From an uncultured Bacteroidia bacterium (GTDB lineage Bacteria; Bacteroidota; Bacteroidia; Bacteroidales; F082): DNA of 64,000 bases. Under the pieces are notes generated by a model. The model did not search any database. It was not told the DNA's origin and saw only the letters and a program-made list of their open reading frames with translations. The stretch covers positions 1 through 64,000 of the forward strand of contig CACZZO010000002.1 of assembly GCA_902785755.1 (NCBI GenBank), written 5' to 3'. This document shows positions 22,987-30,546 of the stretch, one piece after another (position 1 is the stretch's first letter; each line of letters starts with the position of its first letter). Made by a program: the position numbers and the translations under genes.

Positions 22987-25974
22987 ATGGCAGAAAACAG
23001 AGATACTTTTGTTTCCGAGATTTACGTCAACAACGAGCAGGCCAACGATGCCATTGCCGAGATGACGAAACAACTCACGAAACTTACCGACAAATACGAC
23101 GACCTCGCGGCAAAGAACGAGAAATTAGCCGACAAGACGGCAAAGGCCAAGGCTGCAATGGACGAGACGAGAAAAAGCCTCGAAGGGATGGCGAAAGACA
23201 CCGATGAATACGCCAAGACCTCAAAGAAACTCAAGGATCAGGAAAAGGCTTACAACGACTTGGCGAAGAAACTCGAAATCAGCAAGCACAAGACCGACGA
23301 TGCGAAGCGTGAGATGAATTCGATGGAAGAAAGCCTCAAAAGGACCAAGGACGGTGTCAAGAGATTTGGCGATGCCATGAATGACCTTTCAGGAAGAAGC
23401 ATGGAGAACCTGTTAAGGATGCAGAAACAACTGAAGGCCGAAATGGACAAAACCAAGCCGAACACCACGGAATGGAATGACTTGGCGAAGAAATACCAAG
23501 ATGTGGCAAAGCGCATAAAAGACCTTGGCGAGGTACAAAACAGCGTGACTACAGGAACGGGTAAGCTGAAAAACGGAATGGGCGGCTTGCTTGGGAAGTT
23601 GGGCAATATCAGTTCCATGATTACGGCAATACCCACAATGTTGAAGGGGGCGAGGATTGGAATAAAAGCAATAACGGAGGTTACAAGGCAGACCATCCAA
23701 GCCAGCCAAACCTTAAGTGACAAGTGGAACAACGGCATGGCGGCGATGAAGACGACGACGGAGGCTTTCTTCTTTTCGCTTTCGACGGGCGATTGGAGCG
23801 CTTTCAACGACGGAATAACCGGTGCGCTGAAGAAAGCGAGGGAACTGGCTGAACTGATGGACCTGATGGGAAGCTACGACATCTCCAATATGTATATGCA
23901 GACGGAGTACGAGACCGCTTTCCGCGAAGCCTTGGCAGACTACAACGACCCAAGCAAGACAGAAAAGGAGCGGGAAGAAGCCCTTGGCAAAGCCGAAAAA
24001 GCCTTGACCGATTACAAAGGGTTTCTTGAAGGCTGGGGTGACGACACTCGAAAAACCCTGATTGAAGCCTTTGATGTAAGAGGTATCGACTATACCGCCG
24101 CTCTTGACGAAGAAAACGAAGATGCACAGGCTGCTTTCGACCATTTCTTTGATGAACTCTACAAGAATGTCATTATTGGTAAAAACAAGGTGGTCAACGA
24201 ACTGAACGACCTGAACGAAGATGTAAGGAAAAAAGGGATCTGGGCCACTTTGGCGGCGGCTTTCCCTTCGTCAGCCTCCCAAGAAACCATCGACAATTTC
24301 ACGGAAGCCACACAAAACCTTGCCGAAGCCACGCAAGCCGCCACAGAAGAGGAACGCAACTTGAGACTTGCCTCGCAACTCAATGACGAGACGCTTACAG
24401 GTTTGATCCAAACCTACCAAAAGCAAAGGGAAGCCACGCGAAAGGCCACAAGGATGCAAAACACCTACAACAATGCACTCAAAGGCGGAACGACAAACAC
24501 CAAGAACAACACCAATGCGACCGACGCCTACACCGAGGCCATCAAGAAGGTGGACAAGGCCGAAGCCGCCCAGCTGACCACGCTGAAACAGTTGTATGCC
24601 GCCGGCCTCATGGACAAACAGGCCTACGAGGCGCAAAAGGCGTTGATAGAGGAAGACTACCTGAAACAAAGGCTGGCCACAGCGGAACAATACGGCAAGG
24701 ATACCGACCAATTCATGAACCAACTGCTTGACAGGCAGATTGCCCGCATGGAAAAGGCCAAGGCCATGCTGAAAGAGGAAGCTGACGAGATGGCGAAGTA
24801 TTACGCAGGTCTTCAAACGAAAGACGAAGCCCGATTCCTCAACAAATCCGACAATGGCATTGCCGACCAGGAAGCCTACGATGCGTTCCAAGAGAAGATA
24901 TGGCAGAAGGCCGCCGAAATACGTGCCGCCATCACCGAGGATTCGGCGCGGACGGAGTATGAAACCGAGGTAATGTGGGCGCAAAAATTAGCCGAGCAAA
25001 AGAAGATCACCGCCGAGGAAGCGGAGAGATACATTCTACAGGCGAAGCTGAAATACGCACAGGCGGCAGCCCAGCAGGTGAGCCAAATCACGGAGCAGGC
25101 CTCCAACTTCGTGGCCGCGCTGAAGGAAGCCGAATCGGCACAATTGGAAGCCGAATACCAAAGGCAACTGACGGCGGCGGGCGACAATGCCGAGGAGCGA
25201 GAGCGCATAGAGGCCGAACATGAGCAAAAGAAACTTGACCTGCAAAAGAAGTATGCCGACGTGGAAATGGCCGTCAACATCGCCAAGACCATTGCCAACG
25301 GAGCGGGTGCCGCCATCAGGGCGTGGCTTGACGCGGGTCCGTTTGCAGGCCCCGTCCTTGCCGCCGTTATCGCCGCCACCACTGCGGCTGAAATCGCCAC
25401 CATCGTAGCGCAAAGGAACGCCATCAAGAGCATGAGCGTTTCGGCAGGCTCGACAACCGCTGGGACGACGGGCGCGAAGACTGGCGAGCGCAAGATAACC
25501 GGCTACGCCGAGGGCGGCTACACGGGTAAGGGCTTGGGCACGATGGGCGTGACCGAGCGTCCGGCACGACCGAAGAAACGGCACCGTGGCTGGCGGACGG
25601 GCGACGATGAGGAGGTGGGCGTGGTACACGCCAACGAGTGGGTTGCCCCTGCATGGATGGTGAGGCAGAACCCCGTGATGTTCGCCAACCTTGAGCAATA
25701 CAGGCAGCGCGGCTATGCCGAGGGCGGCTACACTGGCAAGGGCTTGGGCACGATGGGCGTGACCGAGCGTCCGGCACGACCGCCCAAACGCGGCCCTTCG
25801 ACAGGCTCAGGGACCGCTGGCTCAGGGGACGGAGGCATAGAAACGATAGTGAGGGTGGCCGTGAGGGAGGAACTGCCGTCGGCCTTGAAAGCCCTTCGGG
25901 TGGTGCTTGTGAGGCGCGACCTCACGGAACTTGACGCGCAGACGGAGAAATTCGAGGAGCAGACGTCGAGGTGA
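22987..25974 (+). CDS. Phage tail tape measure protein
   Basis: A 995-residue protein that would set tail length by stretching inside the tube. Residues 10-185 are long charged coiled coil (KLTDKYDDLAAKNEKLADK); about 200-260 includes hydrophobic helices typical of tape measures; further coiled coil follows at 510-790, then a hydrophobic helical segment (about 760-810, ANGAGAAIRAWLDAGP...AAVIAATTAAEIATIVA). The C-terminus has GVVHANEWVAP, frequent at tape-measure ends, flanked by two copies of a segment starting GYAEGGYTGKGLG and ending TERPARP. At about 1.5 angstroms per residue this predicts a tail near 150 nm. The last 60 residues contain an STGSG stretch encoded by a dispersed repeat. Confidence 0.88.
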   Translation: MAENRDTFVSEIYVNNEQANDAIAEMTKQLTKLTDKYDDLAAKNEKLADKTAKAKAAMDETRKSLEGMAKDTDEYAKTSKKLKDQEKAYNDLAKKLEISKHKTDDAKREMNSMEESLKRTKDGVKRFGDAMNDLSGRSMENLLRMQKQLKAEMDKTKPNTTEWNDLAKKYQDVAKRIKDLGEVQNSVTTGTGKLKNGMGGLLGKLGNISSMITAIPTMLKGARIGIKAITEVTRQTIQASQTLSDKWNNGMAAMKTTTEAFFFSLSTGDWSAFNDGITGALKKARELAELMDLMGSYDISNMYMQTEYETAFREALADYNDPSKTEKEREEALGKAEKALTDYKGFLEGWGDDTRKTLIEAFDVRGIDYTAALDEENEDAQAAFDHFFDELYKNVIIGKNKVVNELNDLNEDVRKKGIWATLAAAFPSSASQETIDNFTEATQNLAEATQAATEEERNLRLASQLNDETLTGLIQTYQKQREATRKATRMQNTYNNALKGGTTNTKNNTNATDAYTEAIKKVDKAEAAQLTTLKQLYAAGLMDKQAYEAQKALIEEDYLKQRLATAEQYGKDTDQFMNQLLDRQIARMEKAKAMLKEEADEMAKYYAGLQTKDEARFLNKSDNGIADQEAYDAFQEKIWQKAAEIRAAITEDSARTEYETEVMWAQKLAEQKKITAEEAERYILQAKLKYAQAAAQQVSQITEQASNFVAALKEAESAQLEAEYQRQLTAAGDNAEERERIEAEHEQKKLDLQKKYADVEMAVNIAKTIANGAGAAIRAWLDAGPFAGPVLAAVIAATTAAEIATIVAQRNAIKSMSVSAGSTTAGTTGAKTGERKITGYAEGGYTGKGLGTMGVTERPARPKKRHRGWRTGDDEEVGVVHANEWVAPAWMVRQNPVMFANLEQYRQRGYAEGGYTGKGLGTMGVTERPARPPKRGPSTGSGTAGSGDGGIETIVRVAVREELPSALKALRVVLVRRDLTELDAQTEKFEEQTSR

Positions 25975-26010
25975 GTTTAGAGTTTAGAGTTTAGAGTTTA
26001 GGGTTTAGAG
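25975..26010. repeat. TTTAGAG/TTTAGGG heptamer array
   Basis: Five tandem heptamers exactly fill the gap between the tape-measure stop codon and the start of the next gene, replacing any recognisable ribosome-binding site. Confidence 0.75.
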
Positions 26011-26012
26011 AT

Positions 26013-28193
26013 ATGAAGATAGTTACAGACAATGGGCAGGTGGATTTGCCCCATGACTTCAGCATGACAATGGAGCGCACCAACCCTTTCCTTTCGGGCA
26101 AGGGCGACACAAGCGTACCGGTGACACTGCCATCGTCGGCAAAGAACCTTGCCGCGCTCGGGCACAGGGAACGCATCGACAGGGCGGAACGATATTACAA
26201 TAAGGTTGAAGCCGTGCTTCAGGTGGGCCCCGTGCAGAAGCGCGGGCAGTTGGTGTTGGACACGGCACACCGGCGCAATGGGATAGATGCGAGTTTCGCC
26301 ATCGACAACTCGGACTTGTACGTGAGCAGCAAGGGGAAGACGCTGAAGGCGATATTCGAGAGCTGGCGTGGCGGCCTCGGCATGGTGGAGCAGTTTGACA
26401 GCGTGGCGGCAGCCATTCCCTTCATGCAGGCCTGCTATGAGGGCACGAACAGCCGTGACTACACGGTGTTTCCCGTGTTGGTGAGTCCGTATGAGACGAA
26501 AACCACGGTGAACGGTCAAGAGGTGGTGACAAAGCACTACCAGTACAACAACGAGATAGACGGCAACGGCAACCTGAAGTGGCAGACGCGGACGGTGATG
26601 GAGGGTGACGTGGTGATGAGCGTGCCCGCTGGCTACGGCATCACGCCGTTCCTGAAGCTGCACAGGCTGATAGAGCGGGTGTTCCAATGCCTTCACTATG
26701 AGGTGACGGAGAACTGTTTTGCAAGCGGGACGCTTGCGGACCTTGTGATGATACACCATTGCTCGGACTGCTTGGTGACTCCCGTGCTGCGCTATGCCGA
26801 CATGGCCCCCAGCTGCACACTGAGCGAGTTTCTGGAATGGCTTTTGGCGAAGTTCCATGCCCAGCCCATAGTGGACTCGGAGGCGAAGACGGTGCGGGTG
26901 GTGCTGATGGAGGATGTGCTTGCGGGAAGCGCGGACATGGACTTGAGCGGGATGGTGGAAGGCGACTGGACGGTGCAGATGAACCCCACGAAGCGCATCG
27001 TGCTTACGCCGAGGGGGATGGGTGAGGACGAAGCCGCCGCCGAAACCCCAACGGAGGAGGAAGAAACCCTCGACAGCCTGACACGCCCGGCGGCGAAGAC
27101 GCTGAACGGATTAGTGAAGAAATACGGCTCATACGTGGCGTTGAACGAAGACGAGTGGGACACGATGGAAGGGCAGAACGCGACGGTGCAAGACCGGCTT
27201 GTGCTGCGGTTGGCCACTGGCGAGTTCTACATAGCGGAACGCAATCTGATGACGGGCACGCAAACGATGAAGCGGATAGGGACGAACCACTTTGCCTACG
27301 ACCGCTACAACAGCAGCGAGACGGAGGAACACGCCCAAGAGGATGTGATACCGCTGATGACGATAGGCGGGAAAAGGGACGTGGCCCCCTACATCGGGGA
27401 GCGGCTGCACCAGCACACCAGCACGGGCAAGGCAGAAGCCGAAGAGAAACAATGCCTGATGGTGGCATGGCGGGCATACAACGCCGACTGGCGGTATGGC
27501 TGGAAGACGACCGGCACGACACAAAGCCATGTGCCCTACGCCGACGGTGGGTTCGGGCACGGTGACGACTTGGCTTTCAGCCTGACCAACGAGGGGATGT
27601 ACGAGAGGTTCTGGAGTCGGTGGAACACGCTTTTGCTGAACAACATGGTGCGGCTGAAGGGGAGGGTTCGCTACAGCGTCGGGCAGATGATGGGGATGGA
27701 CATGGGGAGGCTGAAGCTGTGTGGCGGCCGTCTGCTTTTGCCCGAAAGGGCTTCGGCGCAGATTGGGGCAAGGATGGGGCTGGCGGATGCCGATTTCATA
27801 CTTACGGAGACCTATACGGACGGGGTGGCGGACGAGGCGATTGCGCCCGGCAGCGGGAACGGGCTGAAATGGAGCGTGAGCAACGACGGCGAGGAAGTGG
27901 CGAGGACCCTGTTTGCCCAGTACCAGTCGGAGATAGAGGATTACTACGCGCAGAACAACGAAGGCGCGGATGCAACCTATATGGGCTATTTGTTGTCGGT
28001 GGACAGTGCGACCGTCAACCCGGGCACGCCCGGCACATTGGGAGAGACTCGCACAGTGCCGGTGGTTGCCTCGGTGACAGTGCAGTTCTCGGTGGTGGTG
28101 TACGAACAGAGCGGACGCCCACGGCCACCCGTTTCGGGTAGCAGGACTTACAGCGGTACGGTGACGTTCACGTTTACGGCGGTGAGCGTTTGA
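26013..28193 (+). CDS. Large tail hub/tip-like structural protein
   Basis: A 726-residue protein downstream of the tape measure, the usual place of distal-tail and hub proteins. Its start (MKIVTDNGQVDLPHDFSMTMERTNPFLSGKGDTSVPVTLP) is a beta-rich segment with the SVPVTLP pattern; around 250-320 there is a hub-like section (LSEFLEWLLAKFHAQPIVDSEAKTVRVV) resembling tail-associated hub domains; the C-terminal 60 residues are Thr/Val-rich strands. No contractile sheath or baseplate wedge genes are nearby, so a flexible siphophage-like tail is likely. No motif pins down a specific family. Confidence 0.6.
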   Translation: MKIVTDNGQVDLPHDFSMTMERTNPFLSGKGDTSVPVTLPSSAKNLAALGHRERIDRAERYYNKVEAVLQVGPVQKRGQLVLDTAHRRNGIDASFAIDNSDLYVSSKGKTLKAIFESWRGGLGMVEQFDSVAAAIPFMQACYEGTNSRDYTVFPVLVSPYETKTTVNGQEVVTKHYQYNNEIDGNGNLKWQTRTVMEGDVVMSVPAGYGITPFLKLHRLIERVFQCLHYEVTENCFASGTLADLVMIHHCSDCLVTPVLRYADMAPSCTLSEFLEWLLAKFHAQPIVDSEAKTVRVVLMEDVLAGSADMDLSGMVEGDWTVQMNPTKRIVLTPRGMGEDEAAAETPTEEEETLDSLTRPAAKTLNGLVKKYGSYVALNEDEWDTMEGQNATVQDRLVLRLATGEFYIAERNLMTGTQTMKRIGTNHFAYDRYNSSETEEHAQEDVIPLMTIGGKRDVAPYIGERLHQHTSTGKAEAEEKQCLMVAWRAYNADWRYGWKTTGTTQSHVPYADGGFGHGDDLAFSLTNEGMYERFWSRWNTLLLNNMVRLKGRVRYSVGQMMGMDMGRLKLCGGRLLLPERASAQIGARMGLADADFILTETYTDGVADEAIAPGSGNGLKWSVSNDGEEVARTLFAQYQSEIEDYYAQNNEGADATYMGYLLSVDSATVNPGTPGTLGETRTVPVVASVTVQFSVVVYEQSGRPRPPVSGSRTYSGTVTFTFTAVSV

Positions 28194-28210
28194 ATCCCCC
28201 TGCCCCCTTA

Positions 28211-28248
28211 TTTTGTCACTCCAAGTAATACAGCCAAAAGTAAATTTG
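28211..28248 (+). promoter_or_regulatory. Tail-module promoter 3 (TGTCAC-N21-TAnnTTTG)
   Basis: TTTTGTCAC at 28211-28219 and TAAATTTG at 28241-28248 with the same 21-base gap; the start codon follows seven bases later, so the leader is very short or absent. Confidence 0.65.
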
Positions 28249-28255
28249 CATCATT

Positions 28256-29674
28256 ATGAGTTTGAACCTTACACAATTCCCGAGCGGGCTTTGCTTCCTG
28301 AACAAGGTGACGCGGTTTGTGATGACCGCCGACAACGTTGTCACGCTGTGGCTCACGCTCGACCCCAACGGGCAGGACGAGGAAATCTTTGCGGGCAGGT
28401 ACCACCCCGGCCTTGACAGAAGGATTGAGGTGGACGTGACCGGCATAGTGAAAGACTACGTGAAATCGACCGTTCCGACGGGCGAAAACGACTATGTGCA
28501 GACGGGCTTCGCCAAGACCTTCGGATACAAGATAGAGGAAGACGAAGGCGGGAGCGAGGATGGCACATTCGCGGTGGCCAACCTTGCGGTGGACACCGAG
28601 GAGACCGTGGAACAATGGTGCGCCTCCCATTTCCTTACGCACCAAGCGGCGGAGCGGCGCACCAACTACGAAAGCCCTGAATGGCTGACCTACTACGACC
28701 ATGAGGGCGACTGGATTGTGGCTGGCCGCTTCTACCCGAAGACGGGCGGCATGGTCGACATGATTGTGAAGTGGGACGAGAAGCCCGGATGCCAGACCGT
28801 GAACGTGAACTATGCCCGGCTGATACCGCATGTGGCGCGGCTGCCCCACCAACTGAAGGGCTACTACGACATCATCCTCTACGACGTCAACCTGAACGAG
28901 CTTTGCCGCCAACGCTACCTCTACCACGAGCGCAGCGGTCAGGAGCATTACTACCTCTTCGTGAACCCCTTGGGCGGGGTGGACACAGTGATTGCCGACG
29001 GCGCCAACGTGCTTGAACCCGAAACGACCCTCAACTACGGGAGGTTCGGCGACAGGTTCGTACCCATCGACGACACGGAGAACGTCAGGAAATGGAAGCA
29101 GTCCCTTTTGATGGAATGGCGCGACCGCAACTGGTGGCACGAGCTGATGGCGACACGCGGCGAGGCGGCGATTTACTCCGCCACGCGGAAGGTGTATGAG
29201 AAAATCGTGGTCACGGGTGCCGACATATCCATGACTGACAAGGGCCAGATAGCCATGACCACATTCGACTACCTGTTGGCCGAGGCTTCGGAGATTTTGC
29301 CTGCGAGCGAGGAAACGAGCCGTGGCCTCACGCAGTCGGCGGCGGATATGGCGGAGGAACTGACAGACTTGAGCAGCGCGGTTGCAGTGGCGATGGAGCC
29401 TGACGGCCAAGGCGGCTTCGAAACGGAAGAACTCGAAATCCAAGCCACGATGGTGTTTGTGACCGACCCGCGCACGGTGGTCGCTGCCAGCGAGGAACCC
29501 GTGTACTACTACCTTGGAGGCAGCTTGACGGCGGAGGACAGTTTCACCCCCGGCGTCACGCCAATGCCGGTAGTCATCGAAAAGGACGTGTCGGACACCA
29601 TCCGCTTCGCCACGCAAAACGACAAGATAGGCTCGTTGGACATCAACTATTATCCCGAAACCATCCAAACATAA
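28256..29674 (+). CDS. Tail tip-region structural protein
   Basis: A 472-residue, largely beta protein (GQDEEIFAGRYHPGLDRRIEVDVTGIVKDYV). It has no enzyme motif and no export signal. Its position between the hub-like protein and the small membrane protein, and its size, suggest a distal tail or upper baseplate component that joins the hub to the receptor-binding protein. The C-terminal 130 residues contain a helical segment (LTQSAADMAEELTDLSSAVAVAM) followed by strands. Transcribed from its own module promoter. Confidence 0.55.
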   Translation: MSLNLTQFPSGLCFLNKVTRFVMTADNVVTLWLTLDPNGQDEEIFAGRYHPGLDRRIEVDVTGIVKDYVKSTVPTGENDYVQTGFAKTFGYKIEEDEGGSEDGTFAVANLAVDTEETVEQWCASHFLTHQAAERRTNYESPEWLTYYDHEGDWIVAGRFYPKTGGMVDMIVKWDEKPGCQTVNVNYARLIPHVARLPHQLKGYYDIILYDVNLNELCRQRYLYHERSGQEHYYLFVNPLGGVDTVIADGANVLEPETTLNYGRFGDRFVPIDDTENVRKWKQSLLMEWRDRNWWHELMATRGEAAIYSATRKVYEKIVVTGADISMTDKGQIAMTTFDYLLAEASEILPASEETSRGLTQSAADMAEELTDLSSAVAVAMEPDGQGGFETEELEIQATMVFVTDPRTVVAASEEPVYYYLGGSLTAEDSFTPGVTPMPVVIEKDVSDTIRFATQNDKIGSLDINYYPETIQT

Positions 29675-29679
29675 CGGCC

Positions 29680-30009
29680 ATGGCAAAGATTCTGAAAGCA
29701 GTTGATTGGTATGTGCATCTTGCGATGATTGTGAGCCTTGGATTAGGCATTGCCGCGTTCATTCTCCCACCCACGGCGGTCATCGACCGGAGCGTGCTGG
29801 CCTTCATCGGCGAAATCACGGGCGCGGCGGCCTTGCTGACCTTCCTCACGAAGCTGCCCGAGTACATCGAAAAAGGAGGAACGGCCAGGGTGACAAAAGG
29901 CAACACCACTATCGAGGTGGGAGGGAAGAATACACGGGAAAACAACGCAAGCAGCGATGAGGAAACGTATGATGAAATCTGTCACAATTGTGACAGGCAC
30001 AATGAATAA
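29680..30009 (+). CDS. Small two-helix membrane protein, holin-like candidate
   Basis: A 109-residue protein with two hydrophobic helices (about residues 10-30 and 42-60), the first containing VHLAMIVSLGLGIAAFIL, and an acidic, polar C-terminal tail (NNASSDEETYDEICHNCDRHNE). Size and topology suit a class II holin, but no endolysin gene is recognisable in the element, so a membrane-attachment role is equally possible. The last 11 codons contain the palindrome of module promoter 4, so regulatory DNA is embedded in the coding sequence. Confidence 0.5.
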   Translation: MAKILKAVDWYVHLAMIVSLGLGIAAFILPPTAVIDRSVLAFIGEITGAAALLTFLTKLPEYIEKGGTARVTKGNTTIEVGGKNTRENNASSDEETYDEICHNCDRHNE

Positions 30010-30014
30010 TATTG
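29979..30014 (+). promoter_or_regulatory. Tail-module promoter 4 with TGTCAC palindrome
   Basis: CTGTCACAATTGTGACAG (29979-29996) is a perfect 18-bp palindrome made of two TGTCAC half-sites. Exactly 21 bases after the first TGTCAC lies TAATATTG (30007-30014), one mismatch from TAnnTTTG. The 122-aa gene starts 19 bases later. Confidence 0.6.
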
Positions 30015-30033
30015 CACGGACAAAAGAAGTACC

Positions 30034-30402
30034 ATGAACGAATACGGATATAACGGAACGGGCAACGTGATGGCGGTGAAGCAGCAAGGCGACACGTTCA
30101 TCGTGCAGATGCTGAACCTGCTGGACCGGGCCGTCATAGAGGTTGAGGAAGGGTTTGACCTGACCGTTGCCTTCTATCTCGCCGACGGAAGATTGGTGAC
30201 AAAAGGCAGCCTCTCCGACGGCAGGATCATACAAGAAGAGGAACTGTACTACATGGAGATCACGCACGACGAGAGCGTGTGGATGACAGGCGACGTGAGG
30301 ATAGAGCTGACCTTGTCGGCATTGGACAAGAGCGTCGTCTACCACGCCAACGATGTGCTGCATGTGATATTCGAACCAAGGAGAAACAACAAAATCATCT
30401 GA
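30034..30402 (+). CDS. Small baseplate-like structural protein
   Basis: A 122-residue beta-rich protein (QQGDTFIVQMLNLLDRAVIEVEEGFDLTVAFYLADGRLV...). The pattern of a strand-rich domain with DGRLV turns and a C-terminal VVYHANDVLHVIFEP strand recalls upper baseplate proteins that hold receptor-binding proteins in Gram-positive phages, but I cannot assign it to that family. It precedes the tail-spike gene, which fits an adaptor role. Confidence 0.5.
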   Translation: MNEYGYNGTGNVMAVKQQGDTFIVQMLNLLDRAVIEVEEGFDLTVAFYLADGRLVTKGSLSDGRIIQEEELYYMEITHDESVWMTGDVRIELTLSALDKSVVYHANDVLHVIFEPRRNNKII

Positions 30403-30405
30403 CAA

Positions 30406-30528
30406 ATGGAAGAAAGAACAATAGAAGTTACAATCGATGGGCACACGGCCACATTGACTTTCAACACAGCGTCTCCCATTGCGGTGGGAATCGACTTCAG
30501 CAACGACTTCAGCAACGATTTCAAATAA
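30406..30528 (+). CDS. 40-residue small protein upstream of the tail spike
   Basis: ATG 30406 opens a 40-codon frame three bases after the previous stop and ending at 30528, 18 bases before the tail-spike start. The product (MEERTIEVTIDGHTATLTFN) has two short beta strands and a repeated FSNDFSNDFK end. Tight packing and coding-like composition support it as a real gene; the function is unknown. Confidence 0.5.
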   Translation: MEERTIEVTIDGHTATLTFNTASPIAVGIDFSNDFSNDFK

Positions 30529-30546
30529 CACTCAAAACCAATAGAC

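Noticed and set aside
22987..25974. Treating the coiled-coil protein as an SMC/ATPase
   Set aside because: No Walker motifs; coiled coil plus hydrophobic segments, the VVHANEWVAP end and tail gene context fit a tape measure.
20969..26010. Diversity-generating retroelement in the tail module
   Set aside because: No reverse transcriptase, template repeat or accessory gene is present; the repeats are heptamer arrays and the tape-measure internal duplication.
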